DNA of 64,000 nucleotides, from positions 21,027,976-21,091,975 of the forward strand of contig NC_053409.1 of NCBI RefSeq assembly GCF_016859285.1, in the 5' to 3' direction. How positions within the stretch are numbered: position 1 is the stretch's first letter; each line of letters starts with the position of its first letter. A program made the translations under genes and the position numbers. Below, one piece after another: positions 51,299 to 64,000 of this stretch. The DNA comes from Xiphias gladius. Lineage: Eukaryota > Chordata > Actinopteri > Istiophoriformes > Xiphiidae. The notes below the pieces were generated by a model, which worked only from the letters and a program-made list of their open reading frames with translations, was not told the origin of the DNA and did no database searches.

Positions 51299-52764
51299 AG
51301 TTGAAGGTTGTCTAAGAACTGGACTTTGGACAACTGAAATAGTTGACAAATGCTTTTGCCAGATAACTTGGAAAAAGAATATAATATCTTAATCAATCAT
51401 CTACACATTATTAAATGTTTTCCATCCCAAATGGGAAACACATGGAACAACCTTCTTTTTTTTCAGTCATATTTTGCAAGTAACTCGCATATTTCTGTGT
51501 CAGTTTTCATACATTTTAACAGAGAGACACCGTGGGCGTTTCTGTAGTCTTACATACAGGATAAATGTGAAACAAATTATAACTCAGTTCCAACTAATCA
51601 CCATTATTGACATTATATTCCCTGCTGAGAGATGGGCTCAAATGACGTGACCTGTAACGCGCGACCAAGTTTTATTCGCTCGGAGCGCGTGCTAGCTCTC
51701 AGAGACACCCCGCTCATCGCTCATCAGACTCACATTTACACCTGGGAGTTTCTCTGGAAAAATGTAAAGCCGTCTGTTGTTGTGTGCTGCTGGTTTGGAG
51801 GTAGTGGAGGTATGAAAGGACAGACATAGGGTTTTACCGTAGTGGAGTGTTTTTGCATCCACTGAGTTTTGTGTTGATGAATTTATTGATTTATCAGTTA
51901 GTTAGTGCGGAAATGTGTGTGCAAACATAATGCAGAGAGTAGTGTGCAGTTTTTGCCAAATGGTTAAAGGACCAATAGCAGTGGTTTTGCACGTTTTAGC
52001 CCCATTTACAATACTTCCTTATATTATACAGCTAACCATTTTGCAAAGTCTGGTGCTGTGTTTTACAAATGTAGCTGTACTTTGTCTACCCTTGCTGGCA
52101 TCCATTGGTTTCCATTCATTTCCATACCTTATAAAAATCCATTAGTGCACTCTTGAAACTTGCTTGAGTTGTGCAATCCATCTCTTTGAACAACAAGTTT
52201 GCATTCATTTTTTTTTTAAATCAAATCCACATTATCCTTACGAGGTAATGCAGTGCTGCTTGTTTAAATCAATCTGCATTGATCAAGATGCAATTATAGT
52301 GTAACAGTTTTTACCGTGATGGATTACACAGCAGATAATGGAAAACAATGGCTGCTTGGAACGATATAAAAACTACATCTGAATGTCTAAACCTGCATGC
52401 ATTGAAAATCGAGGCATTGGATCAATCGAAGATATGGTTTGTAGTCAAAGGTGCATTTACTGATTTTATGACCACTTGGGGGCAGTGGAAACAAGCCTTT
52501 AAGTTCATGTGGCACACTCGTTAGCAAGCAGTTGCCTAGTCCGACATTGAACAGACGCAAAACAACATTACCATTCATTGGAGTGGTGTTTACGATCACC
52601 TGATGAACGTCAAGATAATATGCATTCTCCTTTCAGCTGTTTTTGGTTTCCAACCGACCCCTGTGGGAAATATTTGTCTCTTTAGCTGCCAAATGCTCCA
52701 TAATGTTCATTGACTAGTTTCTAACTTTGTCTGTTTTTTGGTGCTACTATGCAGAGCAGCATAC

Positions 52765-52930
52765 AAAAATGACGAGAGCGGTTGGGATTGAACCAAAACA
52801 GTAAAGCTGTGAGATGTAAAACCAAAACAGTGAGCTGGAAGACACAAAAGCACGCCACAGAGCTGAGGGGAGCTGCAGAGTCAGGCGATAATTGTCTGTG
52901 GGTTCATCACTATGAGCGACATCTTTCTCA
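52765..52930 (+). repeat. Family 5 dispersed element, copy b
   Basis: TGAACCAAAACAGTAAAGC, AAAACCAAAACAGTGAGCTG, GGAGCTGCAGAGTCAGGCGA and GGGTTCATCACTATGAGCGA match copy a at 45285 in order. The repeat may extend left to about 52440. Confidence 0.65.
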
Positions 52931-55900
52931 TACAGGTAGTCATGCGATCCATTGTTAAATTAAAAATATTGATATTGATTCAAATTTAATGCATTTTGTA
53001 GAAGTGGTCCTTGTTTTTGAGAGTGGATAAAGCTTTAAAAATTTTGACATTTGAAAAGTCGTATATTGAAGCAGCACCAAAGTGTCAGTGTAATATCAAA
53101 TCCAAGTCCTGACTGCAGTGTTATAACTTTCACTGTTTTTTTCTGTAAGCTGTAAAAAACAAAAACAAAAAAAAAGGCGAAAGGGCCAACAGTTCTTGAA
53201 AAAGAAAAATTTTTTTTGCTGAATTTGATTTTCCTTCTAAACTGTTTGCGTCATCATATTTATGTTGCAGAGCAGCAGCAAGATCAGCGGATGAAACACA
53301 GAGTGTTAAAACAGAGAGAGCAAGCAGTTTTTTTTTTAATATTAATGCTTTTGCAATACCGTTCTCTACTTTATGCCTGTAAAGCATCTTGAACTGAACT
53401 GCACTGAGGGGAAAAACAGACAGAGAGACGCATTATGGGACGTGACTGTTGATCCATTTCTCTCCTGTGTTCCAGCCTTCTGCTTCCCATCCCTCCCTCC
53501 GTGGCCGACAGGTGTTCAGTGGTGGGACTAAAACACCCCCAGCATGCTCTGTCCTGCTGCTAACACCACCGAATTAATCTGACCCCCTCCGCCATCCTTC
53601 CCGTGCCATTTGGAGCTGTTTTGAACCCCTTCCTCCGGGATTTTTGGGGGGTCTGTGTTCGTGACGAGGACCTCCACGGATGTGATTATAGCTGCTGCTC
53701 GACTCTGGGTGTCGTTGACTTAAAGGGTGATTAAGCGCCGCAGGAAACATCCTGCTGAGGAAAATATAATTCCTGGCCTGTCGAGAGCAACGATCTCTCA
53801 TGTACTCCCACACACGCTGACTCTCAGCTCGGTTCTCCCTCCCCCTTTCTCTCCTTTTCTCTTTCTGTAGCGCACACCTTATTATCCTGTCGCTTTTTCC
53901 ATTACACCATCCAAAGAGAGAAATTAAGGAGGCCAGGCAGGGAGTGTTCTGTCCTCCGTGATGCCCAGGGTGTGAAATCAGAGCGTGGTAATTAAAAATC
54001 TGTCCCTGGCTCAGCCATCTGGACCCTGGAGAGCCAGTGATTAACCTGCGAGGGTCTGCAGGGACTTTGAGGAGGCAGGATGAGACCCCTGCTCAGAGGT
54101 AACCGAGGATGCAGTTTTGAGGGCTGCATAAGCCTTGTGTATACGCGAATGGATGCAAACAACTGACCATTTGCCAAAACCTGCCCCCACGAGTTACTGT
54201 CGCTATATCTTTCCCTCCTTAAACGACACGCGATGCAGTTCACGAGGATATCCCAGGGAAATTTACCTTTGAAATTCTGAATATGTCCTTGATTCCAGAC
54301 CGAGGTAGACAAAAGCAGCTTCCCATTTCTCACCAGTGCCTGTCAATTTTGTGGGCTGAAATGAAAACTGTCACTAGCAGATTTGATCTGCTGTAGTAGC
54401 TCGCTAGCTAGCTCCATGAGCTGGTCGAAAATGCTGCCCCCGGCTGACTTTTTAATGATCCCAGCTGACTTGCTTATAACGAGAGTCTTGCAAAAGGGGG
54501 CATAAATAGGCACTTGATGGTTGCATACATGATATGATGCTAAAGGAGCAGAGACAGCAATACAGAGCAGGACAGATCTGCTAAAGTTATCCTAAACCCC
54601 GATAGCGTCCAGGACAGGGTGTGCTAATCCGACCCAACAAACTCTTTAAATGGTGAGTGACTGATATACCACAACGTTTCAGCATGTGGAGAAGTCCAAA
54701 GCTCAACTGCTCTGCTGTGTCTAGCCCTGGTTGCTAAGCTATGTTTAGACAATCACTGTTCAGGGGAGGGGTTTAATGAACTGTCAGTTGTGTCTTAATT
54801 GTGGTGTTGAAGGCCATTTGAATCGAGAGCCTCAGTTTTCTTGCAACTCATGGTTGATTCACCCAAATTACTAAAACAAAATACCATCTGCCTGGTTAGA
54901 TAGCACTGTAGGTAAATGAGAAAATGCTTTTAGTAATTTGGGTGAACTGACCCTTTAGACAAGGCTGATGCATGTCATGCTTAAGGGAAAAGCTGGGGCG
55001 CTACTCCCCCCGGGAGGAGCGGGAAAGCTTAACCTGCCACTTTTTACCATGCTACTTTGTTTGTCATACAAAAAACCTCCTGACTCCAATTTAGTTACCG
55101 TAAAAGCTGACATGGTCCTTTTTCTGTGCTGAGTGAGTCGTTTCTTTTTTGTGTTTTACTACAAAACCCACAAAAATTAATCCAGAAACCCAACTGCGGA
55201 TTTTCAGAAATGCACGGGTGCATGCAGAAAGTTCAGTCATCGGAGCCTTCACAGTGAGATTGAGTTACTTGTACCATCCTCAGTGTGTCATAGGACAATG
55301 AAGTACACTCTGCGATGTCTCTGTGAAACAAGAGGGGAGCGATGGGCACGCTCAGCTAAACAAAGATTTACAGTCGGAAACTAACAGGAGAGGTTGCACG
55401 GAATGAGACAGAAATAAACAAAAGCTGGAGATAGGAATAAAGTTTATCAGGGAGATAAAAGAGGCCGAGATGTGGCGGTAATATCTTCTTCCAGAGTGGC
55501 TCTTACAGCGACCGCGGCAAGGAGAAGTAATATAAGACTGACCTCCGGAGTTGTTAATGCCCACGATCAAGAGGATATTGACTATTGAATGTAATATTGC
55601 ACGGATCCCTGCCCTTGAATAGGAGAAAGGACACCGCTCCCTGGCAAACAAACACAAAGAGATAGAGAGGAGACACAGAGAGCAGAGCTGTCGGGCCATG
55701 ATCCTCTGGGGAGATGACGCTGAGTGCGACAGCTGAGCCTCCTTCTCCATCACCGTTTCTGAATACACCGGTCTCGGAGCAAGACTGGGACCCGGGCCTG
55801 GACCCGGCCCCCAGGATCACAGCCTCCAACACCCATTATACAGGAATAAGGAACATCTGGAAAAAGTTTAGTCCCAAACTAGTGTATCCTAGAGGTCGGG

Positions 55901-58214
55901 TCTTCTCTTGAATATGATTAATAAGACTAAAAATGCGTTAAAAGACTAGTTAATAAGTTAGGTAAGTTGTACTTTGAAGTATTCGCTGTATTTTCTTATA
56001 CACTAATGCTACTTTATGACAACTAGTACTGTTACTCCACTAACAACTGGAGTTGATATCTGTGTAACACAGACATAGTTTTATGCTTTAAAATATGTTG
56101 AAACGAGATAACAAATAATGTACATGATCGATAGTGCGCTAGTAACAGAAGAAGTAGAGGTAATTTCTTCATCATCTTCCTCTTCTTACTTCTTCTTTTG
56201 TCTCATTTTTAACTGGCTTTTGGCTCCGTGTCTGTCATGTCATGGTCTCTGTCCACAATTAATTTCGTTTTGTTTTGTCTATTTGGTTTATGATTTATGC
56301 TCTGTGGTGACACTAACCAAATAACTAACTCCTGTCAAGCTAAATATCTCCTATAACATTTTTTTTTTATAGAGATAGATGTAATTAATGTGTACAAAGA
56401 CAGTCCTGAGAAGAAAATCGTATTATCACCTTACATTTAGAATCTACAGCATGTTAATAAGATTATGGTGCATTTACTGCCATGAGAGTCATGATTTCTT
56501 TTTAATAGCACCTCAGCCGTTTGGATCCATATTTGTATGTGGGAGGGAGGCTTGTGGTTTTGTTTCATTCATGATTTAAAAAAAAATAAAAATGAAAAAA
56601 AATACAGTCCCTACTATAGCATCATACTAGTGACGTTATTGGACATTATAAAGCACCTGAAAACTTCTTCAGTACTTTCATAAAATGTTACATATTTGTG
56701 ACTGAGTAAGAGACGGATAAGGTTAAAGGTAAAAAGAAAACAAAAAATATTTTTAGTTACCAATTTACGAATTGATGCCACATTCACGTCATTTTGTATA
56801 AACCATAATTACGATTAGCATAGAGTGCGAACATTCATGTCAGCCTCCGACTTGGAATTCCGGGAGATGCCGGCAGTTTCTAATGGCAAAGATATCTCCC
56901 ACTTGGTGAAAAGAACGACAGACAAGTCAACTAACTGTTGGCAGAATGGCCCCAAATGCACCATCGCTGGAAGTTACATCAAAATGAAGTCCAGTATTAA
57001 CGCTAATACACCCCGGTCAGTTCATTTTAAAGGAGCTATACACAGTTTGTATCTGGTTTCACCTCGTGCCACTGCCTCTCAGTCAGACCACCACCACCAC
57101 CCGTGACCACTTGATTAGCCCAGACATCCGTGTCACCCCCAGCATGCCCTGCCCATCCTGCCATCTTAGAGGTTGTGGTGTATGTGTGTGTGTGCGTATA
57201 CTATATACGCGTGTGTGTTGGGGGGTTAATCTAGGTCCCAGAAGGGGAGGGAGAGGAGAAGGCAGTGGCCCAGGAAATGATGCATCCACTGGGATCCAAG
57301 GAGGCAGCAGGGAGGATGCTTATAGCTCCAGGGAGCTAAAATGTGGTCTATTATGTTTATTAAATCAAATCATCAAGGCCCAGCAAGTTTCTTCTTTGTT
57401 AGATTAAAGCGGTGACTAAGTGGTTTTCTTTTCCTCAAACGTTTAAAGACTTGTGCTTAAAACCTTTGATATGTGTGTTATGTAACTGCAGTGTAGTTAC
57501 TGGGGTAGAAACAATGCATAACGTTGCTGTCACAGGAATGACTATGGAGCTTTGGAAGCATACAAAAACAGCCACATGTGCTATTGTGTGACCCGGGTGG
57601 AAAATCAACCCCACCCACCAGCCAAATAATGCCGGTTGTTTTAAATTCCCCTGGCCACCTAGGCAAGAAACCAGCCGTCGTCTGGGGCTTCTTTTCCACT
57701 CTGGAAATCGTATTTGAAAGTGGCCTGGTGTGGTGGCCACATTTAAAAGGTTAAGGTCATTGCCCCGTTTCACAAGTGATAGTTTTACCGTCTTTTGTGT
57801 ACATTAAGCTCGCTTCTCCTTGCTTTAACAGTGAGGAATCAGCCGGATTTTTGCATTCAGATTTGAGTGAGGAGGCATAAACATACTTTTCCTCTGGAAT
57901 CGGTCAGCATGCCAAGAATAACACAGCCAGACTCCTGGGCTGTTAACAATATTACAAACATCCGGGCTTGTTTAGATTCTGCTGAGAGTGTAAGTGTGCT
58001 CCTCGGAGAGTTTCAGACCCTGACCTGCTCTAACTGGCTGAAAAGCAATGAAGGTGCATCTGCCTTAGGGAGGATACTGCCTGCCACAGATTTCGTCCAA
58101 ACTGTCAGAAACAGAGAGTATTTGTCAGTCGCAAGTTTTTTAAGGTCAGCACTTTCAAACCAAAAACGCTTGCATTTGATGCAATTTGCTACTTAACACT
58201 TGTGCCTTAACTCT

Positions 58215-59010
58215 ACTCTGCCCTCAAGCACCTGAGACCTTACTTCAGACTTGGTTGCACAAGACTTGAGACTTGACTTGAGACTTGGAGTCCAGTTAGA
58301 CTTACTGACAAGCTTAACTTGGACTCGACTGCTGTCAGACCTGACTTATTTGAGACTCGAGTCCCTGAAGAATTGACCTGAGACTTGACAGCAGAAATAT
58401 TCAAGTCTTGTGTTTTGTCGGTAAGGATTCAAGACCTGACTTGAGACTTATCTGGAAAAGACTTGTATGACGTCACTTGTGCTTGTACCAAAAGACATAA
58501 AACAGGTCAAGTAGACTTGAGAGTTGGACCTCAGTCAGACCTTAGTTCCAAAAAAGAGCACTTGAGACTTAACTTGGATCCAACAGCTGTCAGACTCGAC
58601 TCCCTTAAGACTTGACTTACTAAAGACTTGGCAAAAGGCATTAACTCAAGTCAGACTTCAATCACAAAAATAAGGAATTTGGGCTTGGAAGCAAAAACAT
58701 TAAAATCCCAAATTTTTCCATTGCGGACCCAAAACCTGCCCTGAGACTTGATTGTGGTCAAGACCTGAGACTTGATTCGGACTTGATTCGGACCTAAGAC
58801 TTAAAAACCACTTTAGACTCTTGGCTTCCAGTCTGACTTGTGGCATACAAAAATGAGGACTTTGAATTTCACTTACACTTTACAGCTGTGGAACTTTACT
58901 CCCTAAAAGACTTGAATTGAGATCTTCAGAGTTTGAGAGTTTAGTTGGGACTTGGCAGGACAAGACTTTAGGGTTGACTTGTAATTGCCCCAAAAGACTT
59001 AAAAACTCGA
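58215..59010 (+). repeat. Degenerate GACTTGA satellite with higher-order structure
   Basis: The stretch is built from diverged copies of GACTTGA / GAGACTTG (for example AGACTTGAGACTTGACTTGA near 58262). A longer block containing ACAGCTGTCAGACTCGACTCC recurs at about 58331, 58583 and 58884. That gives about three higher-order units of roughly 250-300 bases. No frame is coding. Confidence 0.7.
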
Positions 59011-60613
59011 GACTCAAACTTGAATCCAACCACAAAAAAAAAAAAACCTCACAAAAATTACGTTTTAAGATTTGATTTTGAACTTGAGCGCTTTGGCTCT
59101 TTAGGTCTTTACTTCTGTCCAGACAAACCACAGCACGCTCGAATAAGCTTAAAAACCAAAATCAACACTGTCAGAAACAAACAGGTGCCGCGAGTACAAA
59201 GGTCGAGGCCTTCAGTGCAACAACATCCTTCCTGCCTCATGTTACCTTCCCTATGAAAGACTCTATATCCCTGAGACTAATGTTGGTCCATAAGGGCTTC
59301 AGGTTCACACAGACATGACTTCAGCGAGAAAGATGCTTTTGGGAAGCCCAGCCCTGTGGAGAACTGCTCACCCTTTGGCCTGAAATGGAAGGATTTTTTT
59401 TTTCGTTGAAGGCTGTGAAGGGAGTGCAGCGGTCAAGGTGGTCAACAAAGCTTGGATGGCTGCTCATTTTTCCTTATTCGCCTGTGTCATTCCTCCCTTT
59501 CTCCCTCTCTGCTTTCTATCTGTAACGCTCAATAGTTTTCCATTTTGTTCCAGAAAACTCTCAAGATTTTTGATGTTTGTGAACCTCTTTTATAGTCTCA
59601 ACATCGGCGTGTGTGGAACAATCTGTGGCCTTGGACCGGCTTGCCTTCAAGATACAGTGCGAGCCGCCTGGACGGGAGCCTATGCGTAATTCTGTGTATT
59701 TGTAAGAGGCCTGGATGTGTAACACACGGCCACGCACACACAGGATTGGATGATTTAATGCGAGTTGTACATGACGATGCCTGCGCATGACGAGATGAGA
59801 GTGGGAAAAACAGCATATCGGAGTTTTGTTTTCTCGCGAATGCATGCCTCTGTCGGCGACAATATCTGTCTATGAGCAACACAAAAACACCAACCTTCCC
59901 CCCTCCTCCTCCTCCTCCACCACCTCCTCCTCTTCCTCCTCCGCCTCCTCCTACTCTCGCGGCCATCTGCCTGATACAACCACTACATAGAGCTTGTGTG
60001 TGGCCGATTGCTTTCTCCTCACGGTAAGGAGGGCGAGAGGGTGGAGAATGGCTGGAAAGCCTCTCGGGAGGCTTGTGGGATTCCTCTCTGGTTTTCTGCT
60101 GCCTCTGTCTTTCGCATCCCCTTCTGTTTGCCACATCCTCCCTTTTCCCATCTGTATCTTTTTCATTCTCCCTGCTCCTGCAAATATCCCTCTGAATCAG
60201 ATGCCCTTAATTCCTCTGGCTCCACATTATAAGATCTGCCCAATCCTGAGGGAAGAGGAAGGAGGGAGGAAGAAGAGAAAGGAGCAAAGGAGTCCATTCT
60301 CTTATTCCCCTCACATATGCCCGAGTATGAAAGGAGGTGGGAGACTGAAGGAAAATAAAAGCAGCAGTTCTCCTCAGAGCAGGGAGTTTTTCAGAGATTT
60401 TAGAGGGAGGAGGGGATTCCATGATGTAAACCAGCCAGCGGCATCAATCTCCCCCCTCGAGCGCTGACAAAACGACAGCGTGGATATTAAAAAAAAAAAC
60501 CCTCCTCCCCTGGAACACACCCTGCCTCGGATGCAGTTAACCCAGATGGCACCAAAACAAAAACAAAAAAAAACATAAATAACAGCTGCCCCCCAAAATG
60601 TAAAGAATCCTAC
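59011..60613. other. gng2 upstream region, no gene recognised
   Basis: It holds a purine/pyrimidine-asymmetric CTCCTCCTC tract at about 59898-59953 and several C/T-rich stretches with low-complexity open frames on both strands. The frames translate to Gly- or Arg-rich artefacts. Confidence 0.4.
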
Positions 60614-60778
60614 CTTTTTCTGTGTGTGCTCTCCCCTCGTGATGCCAAACGCATCCAGTCCTGTGGAGTAGTATCCACGCGATTTCCCCTCTTTCTGTCA
60701 CACACAAATACGCACAGAGTCAGTCAGCGAGGCAGGCGAGTACATCAACACACTCAACGCACACTCCTCTCTCTGTAC

Positions 60779-60816
<38 letters not shown>

Positions 60817-61000
60817 TCCAGCTGAGATCTCCTCCCTGCCTCCCTCCACACTGCTGCTCCGAGTCTCCACCCTTCAGCCAAATGCTCAGGCTGCAAGAAA
60901 CTGCCCACCTCCTCCTCCTCTTCCTCCTCTCCTTCCTCCCTCTTTCTGTCTTCTCTTTTTTTGCTATAAGGACACACTCCCTCCGTCTCCCAGAGGTCCA
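60614..61000 (-). promoter_or_regulatory. Candidate first exon and promoter area of gng2
   Basis: On the minus strand a GA-rich, GC-richer segment with a (GA)n run (60814-60781) is followed by a possible donor CAGAAAAAG|GTAGGA at 60614. A purine-rich leader of this sort is common in vertebrate first exons. The support is weak: no initiator or CpG island is decisive, and another good donor (TTTG|GTGAGT near 61396) exists upstream. Confidence 0.3.
60781..60814 (+). repeat. (CT)n microsatellite
   Basis: Seventeen CT units without interruption, preceded by shorter CTCTCT runs. Confidence 0.95.
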
Positions 61001-61849
61001 CAGGAAAAGCCTAGACTGTCTCTCTAAACACCTACAGTAAACAAATGCATACCAAGACAGCTGACAGTCTGGACTAGTTGGATTCCCGTCTTGATAAATA
61101 TTCATACTGGTCCCCGCATAGGTTTCAGCTGCTCATTCTCCTCTTTCACAGCTCAATTCTGACTCGTGTTTTGCATCTGTATATGATTCCGGGAACTGCA
61201 CGAGAAAAAATTCATTCAAGCCTCAACAACTACAGCAACATCCTGTATTGCACACACGACATGTGCCCCTGCCAGAATCGAGGGTTTGGACCACTTGTAC
61301 ATTACAGTGAACCATCACAGATTAAAACAAAAACACCAAAAAAAAGGGAAAAGAAAAGAAAAGAAAGAAAGAGAGAGAGTTCCTGCAACTACTCACCAAA
61401 GCTGGAGGAACACACATAAATAAACACTGTGCTGCACACACTGCTCTTTCACATCTTGGTGGTTATGCACAGAGAATTCTGTGCATGTACAGGATGCATT
61501 CAATTAGGGCGAGATCAACGATATCAAACTCGGCGTGTATTCTTGCTCAGGGTGCGTATTTGAGAAGGAGTGTCGCCTTAACCGCCGAGATCGTGTCTTT
61601 GGTCGCGTATGTTTGCATCTGCTCACGTGTCTGTCGGCAGGATATTGAAAAATTCTATCTTAACAGATTTAAGTAAGATCTCATACAACATGTGTGGTTG
61701 AAAACAAAAATGTCAAGGTTCAAGCTGATTTGATCAATACAGCCCACGCCCCTTTCCGACCCTCTGCCATTTTGAATTTCAGCGGTTGTGGGGTACTAGG
61801 GATGGTGATGTCGGACGGGCCATCCCCTTTGGTCCAGACGGAAATTTCT

Positions 61850-62050
61850 CAACGACCATCGGATGGATTGCCAAGAAAATTTGTGCAGACATGCGTGGAC
61901 CCCAGGGGATGAAGCCTATTGACTTTGGTGATCCCCTGGCTTCTCCTCTAACGACGCCACAAGGTTGTTGGTTGTGGTTTGAAGCGAAACGTTTTAGAAA
62001 GTGTTGGCTGGATTGTGAAGAGGATTTTGGTTCAGACGTCCATGGACCAC
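61850..62050 (+). repeat. Family 2 dispersed element, copy c (5' part)
   Basis: CGGATGGATTGCCAAGAAAAT, GACATGCGTGGACCCCAGGGG, TGACTTTGGTGATCCCCTGG and a second diverged TGGCTGGATTGTGAAGAGGA match the start of the family. The 3' half is absent. Confidence 0.7.
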
Positions 62051-63529
62051 TCATTGTCATTATACGCATCTTGGTGCGCATCTAGAGGCAGATTAAAAAA
62101 TTTCTAAACCTTTTCAATTATCAAAACAACAAATTTAAGAGGGATGTACACTGAGTGCTTCCCAGCCCGTGAGTCCTGTCCTGTCTATTTCTAACGATTT
62201 GCACGTGTTCAAATGCACACTTCTGCGCATCCGTGTCAGTATGAGCATATACTGTACATCTGCTTTCCACGAACGCGCGCTCTTCGCCTGCAGGTACACT
62301 CGGCAAACGTTACTCATCTCTGCCCCTGCTGTCTCAACCCGACGTCATGTTTACCGTGAATCACATTTTCCTCAGCTCCATTCATGCACACGTTATTCTC
62401 CTTGAACCTTACAGTAACAGTATGTATCCAGGGAGAGATGGAGAGAGAGGGAGGAGGAGGAAGACGGAGAATTAGTGAGTCATGGTTCCTGTGGAGGTGA
62501 ACACATTAGCCTCTGTCACCAGGATACCACAACTGTATGTGATAGGCCTTTCCCTGGGTCCACTAAGCCAGTGTTCCCCAAGTGTTTTCCCGTTTGTGTC
62601 TTGACGTACCCCGACAGCCCTTTGAGATGAGCTCAAGTACCCTTCATTGGCACCATATGTCATGTTTCATATGATCTTATGAATGTATTATAAACTAAAT
62701 GCTATTAATCTTAACTTAGCTTATTATTATATTACTATTAATTATTTATTTTTTAAAAACCCTATAGTCGAAATGCTAGTGTTTGGTTTGCTTTGGTCAA
62801 GTTTGCATTCGTACTACCTGGAGTGGCAGAAACTGGAAGTTTCCAGCATTTAGCGTTGTTACTTTCAGCTACCTATTTCACCTGTTTATTAATTACTGTT
62901 ATCTAATTTTTTAAATCAAAGTTAATCCACGTGCCTACCCTTAACTATTTCAACCATCAGTTGAGCTTTCCACTTACCCCCTGAGGTACAGGTAACCCTG
63001 GTCGGGAATCTCTGCCCTCTGCTACAGTATGTTTGTGGCCTTGTTGAGCATCAGCGGTGACACAGGAAAAGTGAGACCCCTCCCTACATCCAGTGCTGTC
63101 GAAGAGATAAATCCAGAGATTTGTTTATTTGTAATCTGATTAGTATGTTTTATTATCGGCTCTGAGGATCATCTCTGAACCTTGTGGTCTCATTGCAGCT
63201 GTTCTGGTTAATAGGCCGGTTTATTAAGTGCTGTTAATCCATCTGTAAGAGTACACGGGCAGATGCGGTGACTTTGGACTTGGTATCTCTACAATTGCCT
63301 TTTCTGGTGCAATCAATCGTGCTGTTTTGCATCAGTGGGGCTTTTCAGGAACTGGAAGAAACTGCCTTGGATCCAGATTGACTGCATTTTTAGGGTTTTA
63401 TGAGGCCAACATGCAGTGATATTTTCCCTGCCGGTAAAGAGGAGTGTAAACCATCACAACAATGGTGATTTTGGGTGGGGAGGAGGAGGAGGAGGAAGGA
63501 TGCTTGAATGATGTACACGCATTGTTTAT

Positions 63530-63620
63530 ATCTGTGTGTGCGTACGTGCGTGCGCGTGTGTGTCTGTGTGTGTGCGCGCGTGCGTATGCGTGCGTGCGCG
63601 TGTGTGAGTGTGTGCACGAG
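63530..63620 (+). repeat. TG/CG-rich alternating purine-pyrimidine tract
   Basis: GTGTGCGTACGTGCGTGCGCG-type sequence extends over about 90 bases, an alternating pattern able to adopt left-handed DNA. Confidence 0.85.
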
Positions 63621-63835
63621 GGGTGGGGTTATCACGACTGGCGGGGGAAGGGCCAGGATTTCATTTCTGATTTGCGACCATCTGGCTCCTCCAGGCAGCT
63701 GCTGGCCCAAGCCGAGCGGAGCCGCCCTGCCTGTCCTGCCCCAATGCCCCATGGGATTTATGGAGAGGTCACCACTGCTGCTGGAGACACACTGTCACCT
63801 AATACTCTCAAACAATCGGCTCAAATGATTGCCCA

Positions 63836-63861
63836 CGCACACACACACGCGCGCACACACG

Positions 63862-63895
<34 letters not shown>
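63836..63895 (+). repeat. (CA)n microsatellite with CG interruptions
   Basis: CACACACACGCGCGCACACACG-type sequence followed by an uninterrupted CA run. It is the mirror composition of the tract 200 bases upstream. Confidence 0.9.
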
Positions 63896-63896
<1 letters not shown>

Positions 63897-64000
63897 TCAT
63901 AGATCAGCTACGAGATATATGGAAGTATTAAAAAGGATGCAAATGGAGGAAACTTGTAGAAAGGAGACTGTAAGAAGATGAAAATAGGTCTTAATGGAGC

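Larger units (their letters stand above)
49635..58214 (-). other. gng2 5' intron or flank, middle part
   Basis: No coding exon was recognised. It contains the elements listed separately and several GC-richer, non-repetitive stretches (about 53440-54100, 55480-55830 and 56830-57330) that could be conserved regulatory DNA. This cannot be judged from one sequence. Confidence 0.4.
61001..64000. other. Right-hand flank, no gene recognised
   Basis: This is non-coding as far as I can see. It contains a family 2 fragment (separate entry), a GAAA/AAAG purine tract at about 61336-61378, a GGA-rich tract at about 62433-62466, and TG- and CA-rich tracts near 63530-63620 and 63836-63895. Confidence 0.45.

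Noticed and set aside
59598-60134. Minus-strand open frame of 178 codons rich in Gly and Arg
   Set aside because: It reads through CTCCTCCTC low-complexity DNA; the other frames are equally open, and no known domain appears.
60626-61105. Overlapping frames of 133-135 codons on both strands
   Set aside because: They depend on the (CT)n run and C/T-rich flanks; the composition is low-complexity.
63390-63902. Frames of 106-146 codons near the right edge
   Set aside because: They are products of alternating TG/CA repeats; no unique part resembles a protein.

Overview
The window looks like nuclear DNA of a ray-finned (teleost) fish, probably a percomorph. The genes are split by mostly short GT-AG introns, the proteins match vertebrate families closely, and the introns and spacers carry dispersed elements typical of spiny-rayed fish genomes. 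No bacterial-style operon, plasmid, CRISPR array or virus-like element was seen.

Layout from left to right: (1) 1-4595, AT-rich spacer with one dispersed element. (2) 4596-9315 (+), a complete 9-exon taxilin gene, closest to beta-taxilin. (3) 11274-14949 (+), a complete 9-exon gene for a 304-residue thioredoxin-fold protein of the selenoprotein L / PRXL2 (AhpC-TSA_2) type with a CxxC motif. (4) 16455-19545 (+), a decayed SLC22 organic cation/carnitine transporter gene, closest to SLC22A16. (5) 22955-37117 (+), a complete 24-exon afadin paralogue (1239 residues) that keeps the first RA domain, the DIL domain, the PDZ domain and a coiled coil but lacks the second RA and the FHA domain. (6) 37501-38810 (-), dusp23, convergent with the afadin-like gene. 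(7) 40095-40177 (+), tRNA-Leu(CAG). (8) 43036-44160 (-), gng2, with a probable untranslated exon at 49558-49634 and perhaps a first exon near 60.6-61 kb. The right third of the window is therefore probably gng2 intron and 5' flank. It holds microsatellites, a degenerate higher-order GACTTGA satellite and dispersed elements.

The genes do not form one pathway. Taxilin (vesicle traffic), afadin-like (junctional scaffold), DUSP23 (phosphatase), G-gamma-2 (membrane signalling) and the redox protein are ordinary neighbours on a chromosome. For the taxilin, SelL-like, afadin-like, dusp23 and gng2 genes, the exon phases close into an uninterrupted reading frame with consensus splice sites. That is the main internal support for these models. 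The most interesting item is the shortened afadin paralogue. Next is the cysteine (not selenocysteine) redox protein, and then three perfect short hairpins in non-coding DNA.
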